Below, in pieces: positions 18,400-28,164 of a stretch of DNA of 64,000 bases. A model generated the notes under the pieces. The model worked only from the letters and a program-made list of their open reading frames with translations. It was not told the origin of the DNA and did no database searches. The first letter of the stretch is position 1, and every line of letters begins with the position of its first letter. The stretch lies in NCBI GenBank assembly GCA_024655945.1, contig JANLFK010000001.1, forward strand, positions 186,001-250,000, written 5' to 3'. Both the position numbers and the translations under genes were made by a program. The DNA comes from a candidate division KSB1 bacterium (GTDB lineage: Bacteria > Zhuqueibacterota > Zhuqueibacteria > JANLFK01 > Oleimicrobiaceae).

Positions 18400-19758
18400 C
18401 TACCAACGGGTACGAATCGTGTACGTGAGTGTCCCCTCTGACCCAGCTTTCACTGAGACGTCAAACTCTATGGTGTACGCATCTTTCTTGCGATGCGGAT
18501 GCGAACTCTCGCGAATTTCCCAGTCGCCCCAGACATGTTCCACCACCGTCACCGTGACCGCCTCTTTCTTGTGATTGCGAATGACCACCTGCCAGGAATC
18601 CTCTCGGCTCTTCTCCCCCAGCTTGCGCGAGCTCGTTTGTGTGCGTTCGGCGACGATATCGAAGGCATTCCCCAGGAACACGCGCACGCGCTCGTCCTTC
18701 GGCGTGTGGTCGACCCAGTCCTCGCCGATGAACTCCAAGGCCTGGTCACCAGCCTCCTTGTACACGCGGATTTTGCCTTTGGGCAAAGGCAGACCGAGCC
18801 CTTGCTCCGCGCTGTTAACAAACTCCAGATTGACGCGTACCTTCTTGTCCGCCGAGGGATCGTACAGGTAGAGCCGCTTGCACCCGGTGGCTGCCGGTGG
18901 AAACAGGGAGAGTTGTTTGGTCTCCAAATCACGAATGGTCGTGGGCCGCGACAGGGTGTAGAGGTGGTACTCGAAGAGCTCTTCTTCCTGGAACTGTGGC
19001 TCGGGGGCATAGGCTACCATTGCCTCTTGCTTGGCCATGGTACGGTAGCGCACGCGCTCCTCGGCGCGATGCACGTCGCCCGCGACCAGTTTCAGTCGCG
19101 CGTTCTCGTATGTGGCGCCGCTGGTGTTTTCGATGGAGACCCAACCGGCAAGCTCGAGCACGGTGTCGTTCTGTTTGCTCACGCCCACGTATTCGGCGTG
19201 CCAGCGCACGCCACCGGTCAGGTAGCTCAGCTCCACCTTGTGCGGGCCGGGCTTCTTGTTGTCCAGCAGCCAGACGAGCGTCGGGCGGAGGATCAGGCCG
19301 GCGGGCAATGCCGGAAAACTCATCGTCTCGATAGCGGAGCTGGAGATGGCATCCACCGAGCCATCCGCGCGCTGCAGGATGGCATCGTCAGAGGCGCTCA
19401 ACAGGCGACCTTTGAACGAACGGCCGTCCTTGGTGGCCACCGCGATCTGTTCACCGACGTACTTCTGCAGGAGCCGCGGCGTGCCCACTAAGTCATACTG
19501 GAAGTTCTGCTCAAGAATCTTCACTGCATCCGGCGCGGTCAGGGACTTGAAATGCACCGAAGTGGGATCAGCGCGTGCCGCCACATCCACGAAGCGGACC
19601 TCCTGGTTGCCCTTGTCCAGCTCCAAGGAGCGCACCTCCCGGACCAACGCGAGGTCGTTGTTGTAGACCGTGACCGCCGTGGAGATCTTCTGCTGGGCGA
19701 GCCCAGCCGACAACCCCACGCAGGCGGTCATTGCTGCCAACAGGTATGCGGGCTTCAT
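18400..19758 (-). CDS. Secreted DUF4139 domain protein
   Basis: 452 residues from the ATG at 19758, which has GGAGG 8 nt upstream; an upstream in-frame start would add ten residues before the signal peptide. The N-terminus (MKPAYLLAAMTACVGLSAGL then AQQ) is a cleavable signal peptide. The rest is beta-rich and matches the DUF4139 family (VYNNDLALVREVR ... GVRWHAEYVGV ... AGWVSIENTSGATYENARLKLVAGDV). The function is unknown; related proteins are mucoidy-inhibitor A-like and are exported. It sits between valS and recG on the same strand. Confidence 0.85.
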   Translation of the reverse strand: MKPAYLLAAMTACVGLSAGLAQQKISTAVTVYNNDLALVREVRSLELDKGNQEVRFVDVAARADPTSVHFKSLTAPDAVKILEQNFQYDLVGTPRLLQKYVGEQIAVATKDGRSFKGRLLSASDDAILQRADGSVDAISSSAIETMSFPALPAGLILRPTLVWLLDNKKPGPHKVELSYLTGGVRWHAEYVGVSKQNDTVLELAGWVSIENTSGATYENARLKLVAGDVHRAEERVRYRTMAKQEAMVAYAPEPQFQEEELFEYHLYTLSRPTTIRDLETKQLSLFPPAATGCKRLYLYDPSADKKVRVNLEFVNSAEQGLGLPLPKGKIRVYKEAGDQALEFIGEDWVDHTPKDERVRVFLGNAFDIVAERTQTSSRKLGEKSREDSWQVVIRNHKKEAVTVTVVEHVWGDWEIRESSHPHRKKDAYTIEFDVSVKAGSEGTLTYTIRTRW

Positions 19759-19799
19759 CGCCTCGTCCTCCCGCTTCCACAAGCACATGCACGACTGTG

Positions 19800-22529
19800 T
19801 TAGCCAAGGCTACGCAGACACTCCTGCAGCCTGCTCAGACGTGCCTCAAAATCGCTCTTCTTCTGCCGTTCGCGTCCCACCACCTCTTGGCCGGCGCGCG
19901 CCAGGAAGTCGCGATTGCTCAACCTGGCGTTGAGGGTCTGGAGCTGTCCTTCGACGCGTTCGATTTCCTTGCTCAATCTCGCTCTCTCCAGCTCCAGGTC
20001 AATGACCCCTTCCAGAGGCACGAAGAGGGACATATTCGCCACCACGGCACCTGCTGCGGCGCACGGCCTGACGCTGTCGAATGACAGCTCCGCTACCCGC
20101 GCCAACCGGTCAAGATAGTGCAAGCTCTGCTGCAACAGGGCCCGCTGATGTGGCTCGGCTCCGTGCACGATAAGCTTGACCTGCGCCTGCGGGGGCACGC
20201 ACATCTCCCCGCGGATGTTGCGCACGGCACTGATCACCTCCTGCACCAGGGCGATCTCCTCTTCCGCCTTGCCGTCCGATGGCATCTCCTCAGGCCTGGG
20301 GTACGCCTGCACCATGATGCTGGGCACCCCCTGGGCGCGGCGGCATTTTGCCGGCAGTGCCTGCCAAATCTCTTCAGTGATGAACGGCATAAAAGGATGC
20401 GCCAGGCGCAAAATGCGCTCGAGAACGGCCAGAGCCACCGAGAGCGTCACCTGTCGCCGCCTCGATTCGGCAGAGGGGTCCAGGTGTTCTTTGGCGAACT
20501 CCACGTACCAGTCGCAGTACTCCCCCCAAACAAACTTGTGCAACACGCGCGTGGCATCATTGAAGCGAAACTCATCCAGCGCGCTGCGCACGGCTTCCAC
20601 TGCTGCGCGTAGCCGGCTCAGGATCCAGCGGTCCACCTGCAGAAGCTCTTCTGGCCGGAGTTCCTCAAGGAGCAAGGGCTCGTCCTCCGGGCGCACGTTC
20701 ATCAGCACAAAGCGCGCGGCGTTCCACAGTTTGTTTGCGAACTTTTGCCCAAACTCCACCAGCGTATGGTCGAAGCGGATGCTTCCGCCGACCGGGGTCA
20801 GGTAGACCATGGAAATGCGCAGCGCGTCGGCACCGTAGGCAGGCACTCCTTTCCCATAGGAGGGATTCTTCCTGGCAAACTCCGCGATCTCTGTGCCGCT
20901 GGCGCCATCGATGAGCCAAAGCGGATCCGGGGAATTGCCGAGCGACTTGGACATCTTTCTGCCTTGGGGGTCGCGCACCACGCTGTGGAAATAGACATCG
21001 CGAAAGGGGATGTCCCCCATGAATTCCAGTGATGCCATGATCATCCTGGCGACCCAGAAGAAGATGATGTCCGGCGCCGTGACCAACGTGTCCCCGGGGA
21101 AAAAGACCTCAAGATCGCGCGTGCGTTCTGGCCAACCCAGGGTGCTGAATGGCCAGAGCCAGGAGGAAAACCATGTGTCCAGAACGTCCTCATCCTGTCG
21201 CAAGTTCCGGCTGCCACATTCTGGGCAGCTGCTCGGCTCGGAGCGGCTCACCACTACGTGCTGGTGTTCGCAGTACCACACAGGAATACGATGCCCCCAC
21301 CAGATCTGCCTGCTGATGCACCAGTCCCGCACGTTTTCCATCCAGTGGAAGTAGGTCTCGGCGTGCTGCGCTGGATGGAAGCGGATCTTCCCTTCGCGCA
21401 CCACGCGGATGGCCGGCTCCGCCAACGGCTTCATGCGCACGAACCACTGCGTGGACAAGGCCGGCTCCACCACGGTGTCGCACCGGTAGCAGTGGGGGAT
21501 TGGCGTAATTTGCTCCTCGACGCCCCGCAGCAGTCCCTGTTTTTCGAGGTCGCTGAGCACACGCGCACGGGCCTCTGTTCGGTCAAGTCCCTTGTAGGGC
21601 CCGGCCTCCTCAGTCATCTTGCCGTCTTCATCGATCACCACCACTTGCGGAAGGTGGTGGCGCAGCCCCACCTGGAAGTCGTCAAAGTCGTGTGCCGGCG
21701 TGATTTTCACCGCACCGCTCCCCTTTTCAGGATCGGCGTGTTCGTCGGCGATGATGGGGATGCGCCGCCCCAGCAAGGGGAGAATCGCGTACCGTCCGAC
21801 CAAGTGGCGGTAGCGCTCATCCGCCGGGTGGACTGCCACCGCCGTGTCGCCCAGCATCGTCTCCGGGCGGGTGGTAGCCACGACGATTTCGCCATCACTG
21901 TCGGCAAGGGGATAGGCGATGGACCAGAGCTTTCCAGGCACCTCTTTGCCTGGTGACTCTTCGTCGGACAGGGCTGTCTTGCAGCGCGGGCACCAGTTAA
22001 TCAATGCGCGGTCCCGATAGACCAATCCCTTCTCGTACAGCCGAACAAAGACCTCGCGCACTGCAGCGCTCAACCCTTCATCCATGGTGAAGCGCTCGCG
22101 CTCCCAGTCGCAGGAAGCGCCAAGCCTCCGCAGCTGCTCCAGGATGATGCCGCCGTACTTTTCCTTCCACTCCCAGACACGGGCGAGGAACCGCTCGCGA
22201 CCCAAATCGTAGCGTGTCAGCCCCTCCTTGGTGAGCATCTCCTCCACCTTGTTCTGGGTGGCAATGCCTGCATGGTCGGTGCCTGGCAGCCACAGGCATT
22301 CGAACCCCTCCATCCTTTTCCAGCGGATGAGAATATCCTGGATTGTATTGTTGATGACGTGTCCCAGCGTCAGCATCCCCGTCACGTTCGGAGGCGGGAT
22401 CATGATCACATGGGGCTTCTTGCTCGAGTTCGGGTCGGCGTGAAACAGGCGGTACTGCTCCCAGAATCGGTACCACTTGGTCTCTGCTTTCTTCGGGTCG
22501 TAAACTTTGTCCATTGCCTGTTGCGTCAT
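19800..22529 (-). CDS. valS: Valyl-tRNA synthetase
   Basis: 909 residues, full length for a bacterial ValRS. It attaches valine to tRNA-Val and edits mischarged threonine. Visible: PPPNVTGMLTLGHV (HIGH motif, near residues 46-60), WLPGTDHAGIATQ, the CP1 editing domain with TTRPETMLGDTAV, KMSKSLGNSPDPL (KMSKS, near 525), and a C-terminal coiled-coil arm (ERARLSKEIERVEGQLQTLN) that contacts tRNA. It is third in the K+ channel operon. No T-box leader is present. Confidence 0.98.
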   Translation of the reverse strand: MTQQAMDKVYDPKKAETKWYRFWEQYRLFHADPNSSKKPHVIMIPPPNVTGMLTLGHVINNTIQDILIRWKRMEGFECLWLPGTDHAGIATQNKVEEMLTKEGLTRYDLGRERFLARVWEWKEKYGGIILEQLRRLGASCDWERERFTMDEGLSAAVREVFVRLYEKGLVYRDRALINWCPRCKTALSDEESPGKEVPGKLWSIAYPLADSDGEIVVATTRPETMLGDTAVAVHPADERYRHLVGRYAILPLLGRRIPIIADEHADPEKGSGAVKITPAHDFDDFQVGLRHHLPQVVVIDEDGKMTEEAGPYKGLDRTEARARVLSDLEKQGLLRGVEEQITPIPHCYRCDTVVEPALSTQWFVRMKPLAEPAIRVVREGKIRFHPAQHAETYFHWMENVRDWCISRQIWWGHRIPVWYCEHQHVVVSRSEPSSCPECGSRNLRQDEDVLDTWFSSWLWPFSTLGWPERTRDLEVFFPGDTLVTAPDIIFFWVARMIMASLEFMGDIPFRDVYFHSVVRDPQGRKMSKSLGNSPDPLWLIDGASGTEIAEFARKNPSYGKGVPAYGADALRISMVYLTPVGGSIRFDHTLVEFGQKFANKLWNAARFVLMNVRPEDEPLLLEELRPEELLQVDRWILSRLRAAVEAVRSALDEFRFNDATRVLHKFVWGEYCDWYVEFAKEHLDPSAESRRRQVTLSVALAVLERILRLAHPFMPFITEEIWQALPAKCRRAQGVPSIMVQAYPRPEEMPSDGKAEEEIALVQEVISAVRNIRGEMCVPPQAQVKLIVHGAEPHQRALLQQSLHYLDRLARVAELSFDSVRPCAAAGAVVANMSLFVPLEGVIDLELERARLSKEIERVEGQLQTLNARLSNRDFLARAGQEVVGRERQKKSDFEARLSRLQECLRSLG

Positions 22530-22565
22530 TCTGTCTCCGAATAGCTCTGTGAACCGGTCGTCGCC

Positions 22566-23096
22566 TTACTCCCGCAGCGCAAGACTGAAGGCAGTTGTGA
22601 GCTTGAGAATGTCCTTGTTCGCCTTGTCCAGGCGCGTGGCAAGAGTGGAGGCAATGTTGCGCATCAAGAGGAAGCCCAGGGACGGATCCTCGTGGCACAG
22701 GGCCATGCAGGGTTTGCGGCGCAGCAAGCCCAGCGTACATTGCCTCAGCGTGCGCACCGTAGCCGTGCGGCGGTGGCTATCGTCCAGCAGCGCCATCTCG
22801 CCGAAAAAGGGCGACTGGCCTGCGGCCATCCGGTCCAGCGCCTTGTCGCGGGTGTCAACGTTGCCGCGCGCTACCATGAGGGTCAAGGCCTTGGAAACCT
22901 CGACTTCGCCAGCCAAGAGAAGATAGAGAGTGTCGCCGCTTTCTCCTTCCTGGACGATCACCTCGCCAGGCGGGTATTTCCTGAGTTCGATGATCTCCCA
23001 CACGCGCGCCAACTGCGCCGGGCTCATCCCCTCGAATATGGGAAAATCGGCGAGTCTTTCTGGTCCCACGGTGGCCTTGCGTCTGCTCCTGGGCAC
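22566..23096 (-). CDS. Cyclic-nucleotide-binding domain protein
   Basis: 176 residues made of one cNMP-binding fold: LADFPIFEGMSPAQLARVWEII, GEVIVQEGESGDTLYLLLAGEVEV, and FFGEMALLDDSHRRTATVRTL, which is the phosphate-binding cassette (GE-x-x-L ... R-x-A-T). There is no DNA-binding HTH, so it is a ligand-sensing subunit rather than a Crp-type regulator. Start GTG at 23096 has GGGGAGGG 5 nt upstream. It begins one base after the stop of the K+ channel/RCK gene, so the pair looks like a cyclic-nucleotide-gated channel divided between two polypeptides. Confidence 0.87.
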   Translation of the reverse strand: MPRSRRKATVGPERLADFPIFEGMSPAQLARVWEIIELRKYPPGEVIVQEGESGDTLYLLLAGEVEVSKALTLMVARGNVDTRDKALDRMAAGQSPFFGEMALLDDSHRRTATVRTLRQCTLGLLRRKPCMALCHEDPSLGFLLMRNIASTLATRLDKANKDILKLTTAFSLALRE

Positions 23097-23097
23097 C

Positions 23098-24264
23098 TCA
23101 ACCCTCCCCTGCCGGTGCGATGGTCACCGCAACGTCACGTTCTTGAATGATGTAGGAATCCGGGGGATTGAGATTGACCTCCACCCTTGGGCGCTTCCCT
23201 AAGCCCTTGGACGACTCTTCCAGCTTCCGCCAGATGAAATCATCGATGGCTGAGTAGTCACCGGACAGGACCTGCTCCAAGCTCAGTCCCTGTTCTTCGC
23301 TGACGAAGCCGAGGAGAAGCGCACCCTTGCTCTCGCGCAGGTGGCGAGCAAACTCGCCAGAGGTCTTGCCGACAAAGCCACCAGGCACTGGCTGGCGGGC
23401 AAGTCGCATGCCCCCACTTTCCCCGAGCAGGGCGTCGAGCAACTCAGGCACGCCGGGCATGGCCACATGCGCCGCCAAAAAGAAACTGCTGTGCGCGTCG
23501 CCGATCACAATGCGATCGGCATTGGCGCGGCGCAAGTGCGGCTCATTCTGCGCGTCCACAATGTAGGCCAGGACCTTCACCTCCGGCGCGATCGCCTTGA
23601 TGGTCAGCGTGGCAAGCACCGTGCGCTCGTCCGGGGAGCCTGAGGTCCTCTCCAGGGTGTCCGGAACCAGCACGGCAGCAAAGGCGGCCTCGACGTTGGC
23701 GCGCCGGAGAATGGTCTCGTCGGCAAAGTCACCGCGCACGTACTTGATGTCAATATCCCGGTGCCGGAAAAGAAGCTTCTCTACCGCCTCCTCTTGCAGG
23801 TCGTCGATGAGCACGACCGCACGGCCATGCGCGATGAGGTCGTCGCGCAGGTGCCTGAGCAGCTCCTCCACGTGCCTCGACCAGCCGCAAATGAGCAGGT
23901 GGTTACGCGCCCGTATCTCTTGCAATCCTTTTGCCTCCCGCAACCTTCGTGTGACGAGTGTGGACGAAATGGCCGCCGTCAACAGGCTGATTACCGCCAC
24001 CCCGGAGAACATTACCAGGACGCCCACCAGCCTACCCGCTGGCGTGATGGGGACGCGGTCACCATAGCCCACGGTCATCATCGTGACCACCGTCCACCAC
24101 ATGGCGTCTTGCAGGGTGCTCAGCCCACTGTTGTGCCGCTTCTCAGCCCACAGGGCCAATGAGCCGCCCACCAGCGCAATGGCGACCACCAACACCACCA
24201 CCCGTGTGGTCACCCTCCGCCGCAGGCTATAGAGCAGGTAGTAGAAGCGACGCTTACCGACGAT
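23098..24264 (-). CDS. Two-TM potassium channel with RCK (TrkA-N) domain; start probably AUC
   Basis: The protein has two membrane helices flanking the K+ selectivity filter TVGYGD, then a cytoplasmic RCK domain (NHLLICGWSRHVEELLRHL, a Rossmann NAD-binding start) and a second RCK-like part. It is a K+ channel gated by a cytoplasmic ligand. The first canonical start is GTG at 24213, which leaves almost no room for the first helix and has GGAGG directly abutting it. An ATC at 24262-24264 instead has AGGAGG exactly 6 nt upstream and lies about 27 nt after the promoter start, giving IVGKRRFYYLLYSLRRRVTT at the N-terminus. I use that longer start but it is non-standard: the gene may start with AUC or the ATC may be an ATG damaged or misread. 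GTG 24213 remains the safe alternative. Confidence 0.8.
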   Translation of the reverse strand: MVGKRRFYYLLYSLRRRVTTRVVVLVVAIALVGGSLALWAEKRHNSGLSTLQDAMWWTVVTMMTVGYGDRVPITPAGRLVGVLVMFSGVAVISLLTAAISSTLVTRRLREAKGLQEIRARNHLLICGWSRHVEELLRHLRDDLIAHGRAVVLIDDLQEEAVEKLLFRHRDIDIKYVRGDFADETILRRANVEAAFAAVLVPDTLERTSGSPDERTVLATLTIKAIAPEVKVLAYIVDAQNEPHLRRANADRIVIGDAHSSFFLAAHVAMPGVPELLDALLGESGGMRLARQPVPGGFVGKTSGEFARHLRESKGALLLGFVSEEQGLSLEQVLSGDYSAIDDFIWRKLEESSKGLGKRPRVEVNLNPPDSYIIQERDVAVTIAPAGEG

Positions 24265-24297
24265 CTCTGGCCTCCTACCCTTTGCGAGCCAAGGTCA

Positions 24298-24326
24298 AAT
24301 ATAGCAAAACCGCGGCAACAATTCAA
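24298..24326 (-). promoter_or_regulatory. Promoter for the K+ channel-valS-recG operon
   Basis: TTGAAT (24321-24326) and TATATT (24298-24303) on the minus strand, 17 nt apart; start near 24291. The remaining stretch 24327-24580 holds nothing I can identify as a gene or structured element. Confidence 0.72.
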
Positions 24327-24580
24327 CCGGATTAGCGCGCAAGCCCGTAGCCACCCGGTGACCTTTCGTGCCGGAGCCGGAGACCACAGCGAGCTCTCGG
24401 CTGTCACCTGCGAAGTCGTGGGTCTCTGTGGCCTGGCGAGCCGTTCGAGACCGCCTCCCCAAAGCAAACACGGAGGCAGACCCCCGCAATAATGCGCCCA
24501 GAGAAGGTTGGTAGTCCCACTGCCAAGGTCATCAGGAGACGAACCACCCTCTTGGAGTGGAGGACATGAGCGCTTGTGCC

Positions 24581-26782
24581 CTACCTGAGGAAGAATTTGT
24601 GCTCAGTCGTGCTTGCGTTGCCGCATCTGTCCCTCACTGTGGCAGTGACGCGGTGTGGTCCTCGCGTCAATGGCTGTCTGGGCACGTAGAAGCCGCACCG
24701 CCGCGGAGGATCGTATTCGGCAATGACGCGCCGTCCGTCCAGTAGGAGCTCAATGGCTTCTTCGCCGCCAATCCCTGAGAGCGCATCGTGGAACTCTACC
24801 CTCAAGGTAGGCCGGTCGGTGGCCAACGTTGCACCCTGCTCGGGCTGCAACGAGGTAATGACCGGCGGCACCGAGTCGCGCACCACTGCGAAGGTCCCAA
24901 GCCGTGTGATGGTGCACCTCACCTGCTTGCCTTGCCCCTCGCCCTGTCTTCCCACATAGGCCAACGCGCCTTTTGGGCTCACCGAGTATATGGCCAACTG
25001 CTCAGGGTGTGCCTCCGGCTGTGGCAAGGATATGCTCAGGCGAGCATTGCCCTTGAGCGGCACATCGTTCGGCTCAAAGCGGTAAGCGTTCCCCACGACC
25101 GGTGCACGCCTGGTGGGCGTCAGCGGGACCTCGGCCACCCGCGCATAGAGCGGCCGATACACTGCGCCCCCTTCGAAGCGCACCTCGCTCAGGCCATCGG
25201 CAGAGCGAACGACGCCCCCCCGCTCCGGTGTGATGGCAAAAAGCTGCAAAGAGGAAACACCCTCCACTGTGTCGCCCTTAGCGTCGGCAGCAATAGCCTC
25301 CACGATGAGAGGCTTCTTGAGCCGGACATCCAGCGGAAGGCCTGCCACGTAGGTTCCCGGGCCGACATTCCAGGAACTGAGCTCCAGGTATTCCTCGTTG
25401 CCGTGCCAGACCACCACCCGAGGGGGCTCAATAAGCCGGCGTGCGGCGCTGATGCGCAGCCGCACGTAGTCATCGTAAAAGTCATGGTCGATGAGGAGCT
25501 CTGGCACCCGGCTGCGCCGGGCAACATCGCGCAGCCTCAAGGACTGCGGCTCACTCTCCATTGAGTCGACCCGCACGGCAAAGGTCACAAAGGGCAAAGA
25601 GGTATCTCCCGGCTCCGGCCCCTCAAACTGCAGTTCGCCCAAGTCAGCCTCCGCCACCATTGCCTGTTTGCCTGCAGGGGAGGCCGCCAGAACCGGAATC
25701 GGGCCGCCCGGTGCAGCGACGAGCAGGGAGAACGACAGAGTAGCCACGTTTCCCGCATAGTCGCTCGCCTCGACGAGCACGCGATGCGAACCCACGTCAA
25801 GACAGAGGTCGGAGGGGTCATCGCCCACACCGGCAAGGAGGATGCCGGCAGAGCGAAATCGCGAGCGATAGAAGCGGAGCGAGTTGTTGGGGTCGCGGAA
25901 CAGGCGCTGGAAATCCCCATAGCCGCGCGCCTCAAGGCGGAACTCGCGGTCCAGGAGCATCTGCCGGTTCTGCTCGTAGCAGAAGCGCTGGTATTCGCTA
26001 CGGAAGGCCTCTCTTCCATCCACCAGCAGGCGCAGCGCGTAGACGGCAAATCGATTGTCAGCGCCATCGCCCTGATCGTAGCACGACACCGCAATGCCGA
26101 CCCGACCCCACACCTGCACTTTCTCCTCGAGCACAAATCGATGGCCATTCACCGCCCTTACCGGGCTGACCAGCGGGGCAAGGTCGTTCTGCACGCGACT
26201 GGTGACGTCCATGGGGACAAAGGCAACACGACGAATGACCGGGGGCCTTGTATCTTGCACCTGGAAGCCAAGGAGCAGAGGGTTGACTGGGCAATTGTAG
26301 CGGTCACGCAACTCAAAATGGAGGTGCGGCGCCCTGGCTCCGCTCTGACCAGTGTAGGCAATCACCTGCCCCTGCTGGACCGGAAACTCAGAGGGTCGAA
26401 AATAGAGATCCACGCTGAACCGACCCCTCCTCTCCTGTTCAGCGTAGACCCGCTCCTCGATGCTGTCCATGAACCTCAGCAGATGGGCGTACACCGCAGT
26501 CTCTCCCGTATCCAGGCTGAGATAGAGCACTCGGCCATATCCGAACGGCGACACGTGCACTCGGGTCACATACCCGGGGCGCACGGCAAAGACCTTGTAG
26601 CCGACGGCTCCACCGGTCTTGATGTCTATCCCCGCGTGGAAACGTCCGGGCCGATGTTCGCAAAATGACGAAGAGAGCAGCCTGCTGGCGTCGGTAGGCC
26701 AGTGCAAGGCCTGGCCGCTGACGACGCTCCATACTGCCAAGTTTACCGAAAGCGCGAAAAGCGTCCTGGTGACTCGCCTCAC
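24581..26782 (-). CDS. Secreted M23 (LytM-type) metallopeptidase with large C-terminal extension
   Basis: 733 residues. A signal peptide (about 1-23) precedes an M23 domain with Zn-binding HAGID (H49, D53) and HLHFELRD (near 153), the pattern of endopeptidases that cut peptide cross-links of peptidoglycan; many family members are activators or are catalytically inactive. The long remainder (about 190-733) is beta-rich with several Ig-like repeats (ending in TVRDRCGNAS), typical of envelope proteins in FCB bacteria. Start is GTG with AAGGAG 12 nt upstream, a long spacing, and no other start fits before an in-frame stop. It lies 50 nt downstream of the glycosyltransferase gene. Confidence 0.87.
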   Translation of the reverse strand: MRRVTRTLFALSVNLAVWSVVSGQALHWPTDASRLLSSSFCEHRPGRFHAGIDIKTGGAVGYKVFAVRPGYVTRVHVSPFGYGRVLYLSLDTGETAVYAHLLRFMDSIEERVYAEQERRGRFSVDLYFRPSEFPVQQGQVIAYTGQSGARAPHLHFELRDRYNCPVNPLLLGFQVQDTRPPVIRRVAFVPMDVTSRVQNDLAPLVSPVRAVNGHRFVLEEKVQVWGRVGIAVSCYDQGDGADNRFAVYALRLLVDGREAFRSEYQRFCYEQNRQMLLDREFRLEARGYGDFQRLFRDPNNSLRFYRSRFRSAGILLAGVGDDPSDLCLDVGSHRVLVEASDYAGNVATLSFSLLVAAPGGPIPVLAASPAGKQAMVAEADLGELQFEGPEPGDTSLPFVTFAVRVDSMESEPQSLRLRDVARRSRVPELLIDHDFYDDYVRLRISAARRLIEPPRVVVWHGNEEYLELSSWNVGPGTYVAGLPLDVRLKKPLIVEAIAADAKGDTVEGVSSLQLFAITPERGGVVRSADGLSEVRFEGGAVYRPLYARVAEVPLTPTRRAPVVGNAYRFEPNDVPLKGNARLSISLPQPEAHPEQLAIYSVSPKGALAYVGRQGEGQGKQVRCTITRLGTFAVVRDSVPPVITSLQPEQGATLATDRPTLRVEFHDALSGIGGEEAIELLLDGRRVIAEYDPPRRCGFYVPRQPLTRGPHRVTATVRDRCGNASTTEHKFFLR

Positions 26783-26832
26783 CGCTGCGTACTACTCCTT
26801 GGTTATCCGCTTCATGCCGATTCCTTTTGCCG

Positions 26833-28164
26833 TCAGGCCAAGTGTGCCAAGCGCCCTGAAGCCTGAAGCCCTCGCTCGCTCACCTCGTCCAGAAGTCGGG
26901 CAAACTGAGCGGTGAGGGACCTGCGCTCGAATTGCTGCAGCCCGACCTTGTCTGCGCGGCGGGTGCGCTGCGGGGAGGTGAGCATCCCCAGGAGGGCCTG
27001 CTCAATAGACTCCACCGTGTTGTCGCTGAGCACCGATGCCGGGGCGTGGCGTCGCAAGAGGTCGGCCGTCTCACCTGGAGGCACAATGGCCAGGATCGGC
27101 TTGCCGGCACGCAGGTACTCAAAGACCTTGCCCGGCACCACATCCCGGGAAGTGGTGCCCGTGAGAAGCAACACGAGCACGTCGGCTTCCTGGAGAAAGC
27201 GCACGGCACTTTCGTGTTCCACGTAGCCGGTGGCGTGCACCAGCCCGTGAAGCCCCAGGCGCGCCACCAAACCCGATAGGTCCAGGCCGATACTCTCCCC
27301 GACAAACGTCAAGCGCAGGCGCCCGCGAAGGTCGGGCCGCTGGCCCACCAGGGACGCACAAGCCTTCAAGAGGTTAGAGGGGTCCGCCAGCCGGCTCAAG
27401 CTGCCGCAGTAGACGACATTGCGGCTTGAACTTCGTCGCATCTGTACCGGCCGGAAATCTTGTTCGTCGTAACCATTTGGGATCACGGCGACGGGGAGCC
27501 TCTCCCGACCGGACTTGTCGCGCAGGCTCACCGACAGCTGGCGCGACACGCAGACGACGGCGTCCGCGCAACGCAGAACGAGTCTCTCCAGGGCTCTGTT
27601 CAGGGCCGAGTGCAGGCGAGTTGGCGAGAGGTCAAGGTGGCCGCCGGTCCACTGGTCGCGGAAGTCCGCGACCCAGCGACAGCCAAGCCACCGGCGCAAC
27701 ACCAACCCCACAAGATGCGCAGAAACCGGTGGCGAGGTAGTCACCACCACAGAAATTCTCTCCTCTTTCACCAGCCTCATGGCGCGGCACGTGGCAAACG
27801 GCAGCCACAGCACCTTGGCATCCGGAATGAAGACCCACCTCGCCAGAGTCTCATAGACCCTCCACAACCGACCTAACCCGCGAGAGGGGCCTGTGTGGCC
27901 CGCTGCCTGACCACTCCCGCGCACCATCGCCAACAGGCGCTGCGGGTCCAGGGAGCCCGTGCGGTGCATGCGCCTCCCTTCCACCTCTCGCGCCAGCGCC
28001 TCATCCTTAGCAAAATAGGCGACGTCCTTCACCGTGACCACGACCGGTTCCCAACCAAATTCGGGCAGGTACTTCACGAATTTGGCGGCGCGCTGCACCC
28101 CTCCCATGCCCAACGGCGGGAAGTAGTAGGCGACGAAAAGGACCTTTCGCGACGCGTCAACCAT
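26833..28164 (-). CDS. Glycosyltransferase family 4 (GT-B)
   Basis: 443 residues from the ATG at 28164. The N-terminal Rossmann lobe (KVLFVAYYFPPLGMGGVQRA) and the C-terminal lobe (NVVYCGSLSRLADPSNLL, FVGESIGLDL, EYLRAGKPILAIVPP) are the GT4 pattern; the conserved sugar-nucleotide-binding segment is VVPGKVFEYLRAGKP. Such enzymes add a sugar to an envelope polysaccharide precursor. The ATG overlaps the end of the upstream epimerase-like gene by 8 bases with AGGT just ahead, suggesting coupled translation. An upstream in-frame start at 28221 would add 19 basic residues and is less likely. Confidence 0.85.
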   Translation of the reverse strand: MVDASRKVLFVAYYFPPLGMGGVQRAAKFVKYLPEFGWEPVVVTVKDVAYFAKDEALAREVEGRRMHRTGSLDPQRLLAMVRGSGQAAGHTGPSRGLGRLWRVYETLARWVFIPDAKVLWLPFATCRAMRLVKEERISVVVTTSPPVSAHLVGLVLRRWLGCRWVADFRDQWTGGHLDLSPTRLHSALNRALERLVLRCADAVVCVSRQLSVSLRDKSGRERLPVAVIPNGYDEQDFRPVQMRRSSSRNVVYCGSLSRLADPSNLLKACASLVGQRPDLRGRLRLTFVGESIGLDLSGLVARLGLHGLVHATGYVEHESAVRFLQEADVLVLLLTGTTSRDVVPGKVFEYLRAGKPILAIVPPGETADLLRRHAPASVLSDNTVESIEQALLGMLTSPQRTRRADKVGLQQFERRSLTAQFARLLDEVSERGLQASGRLAHLA

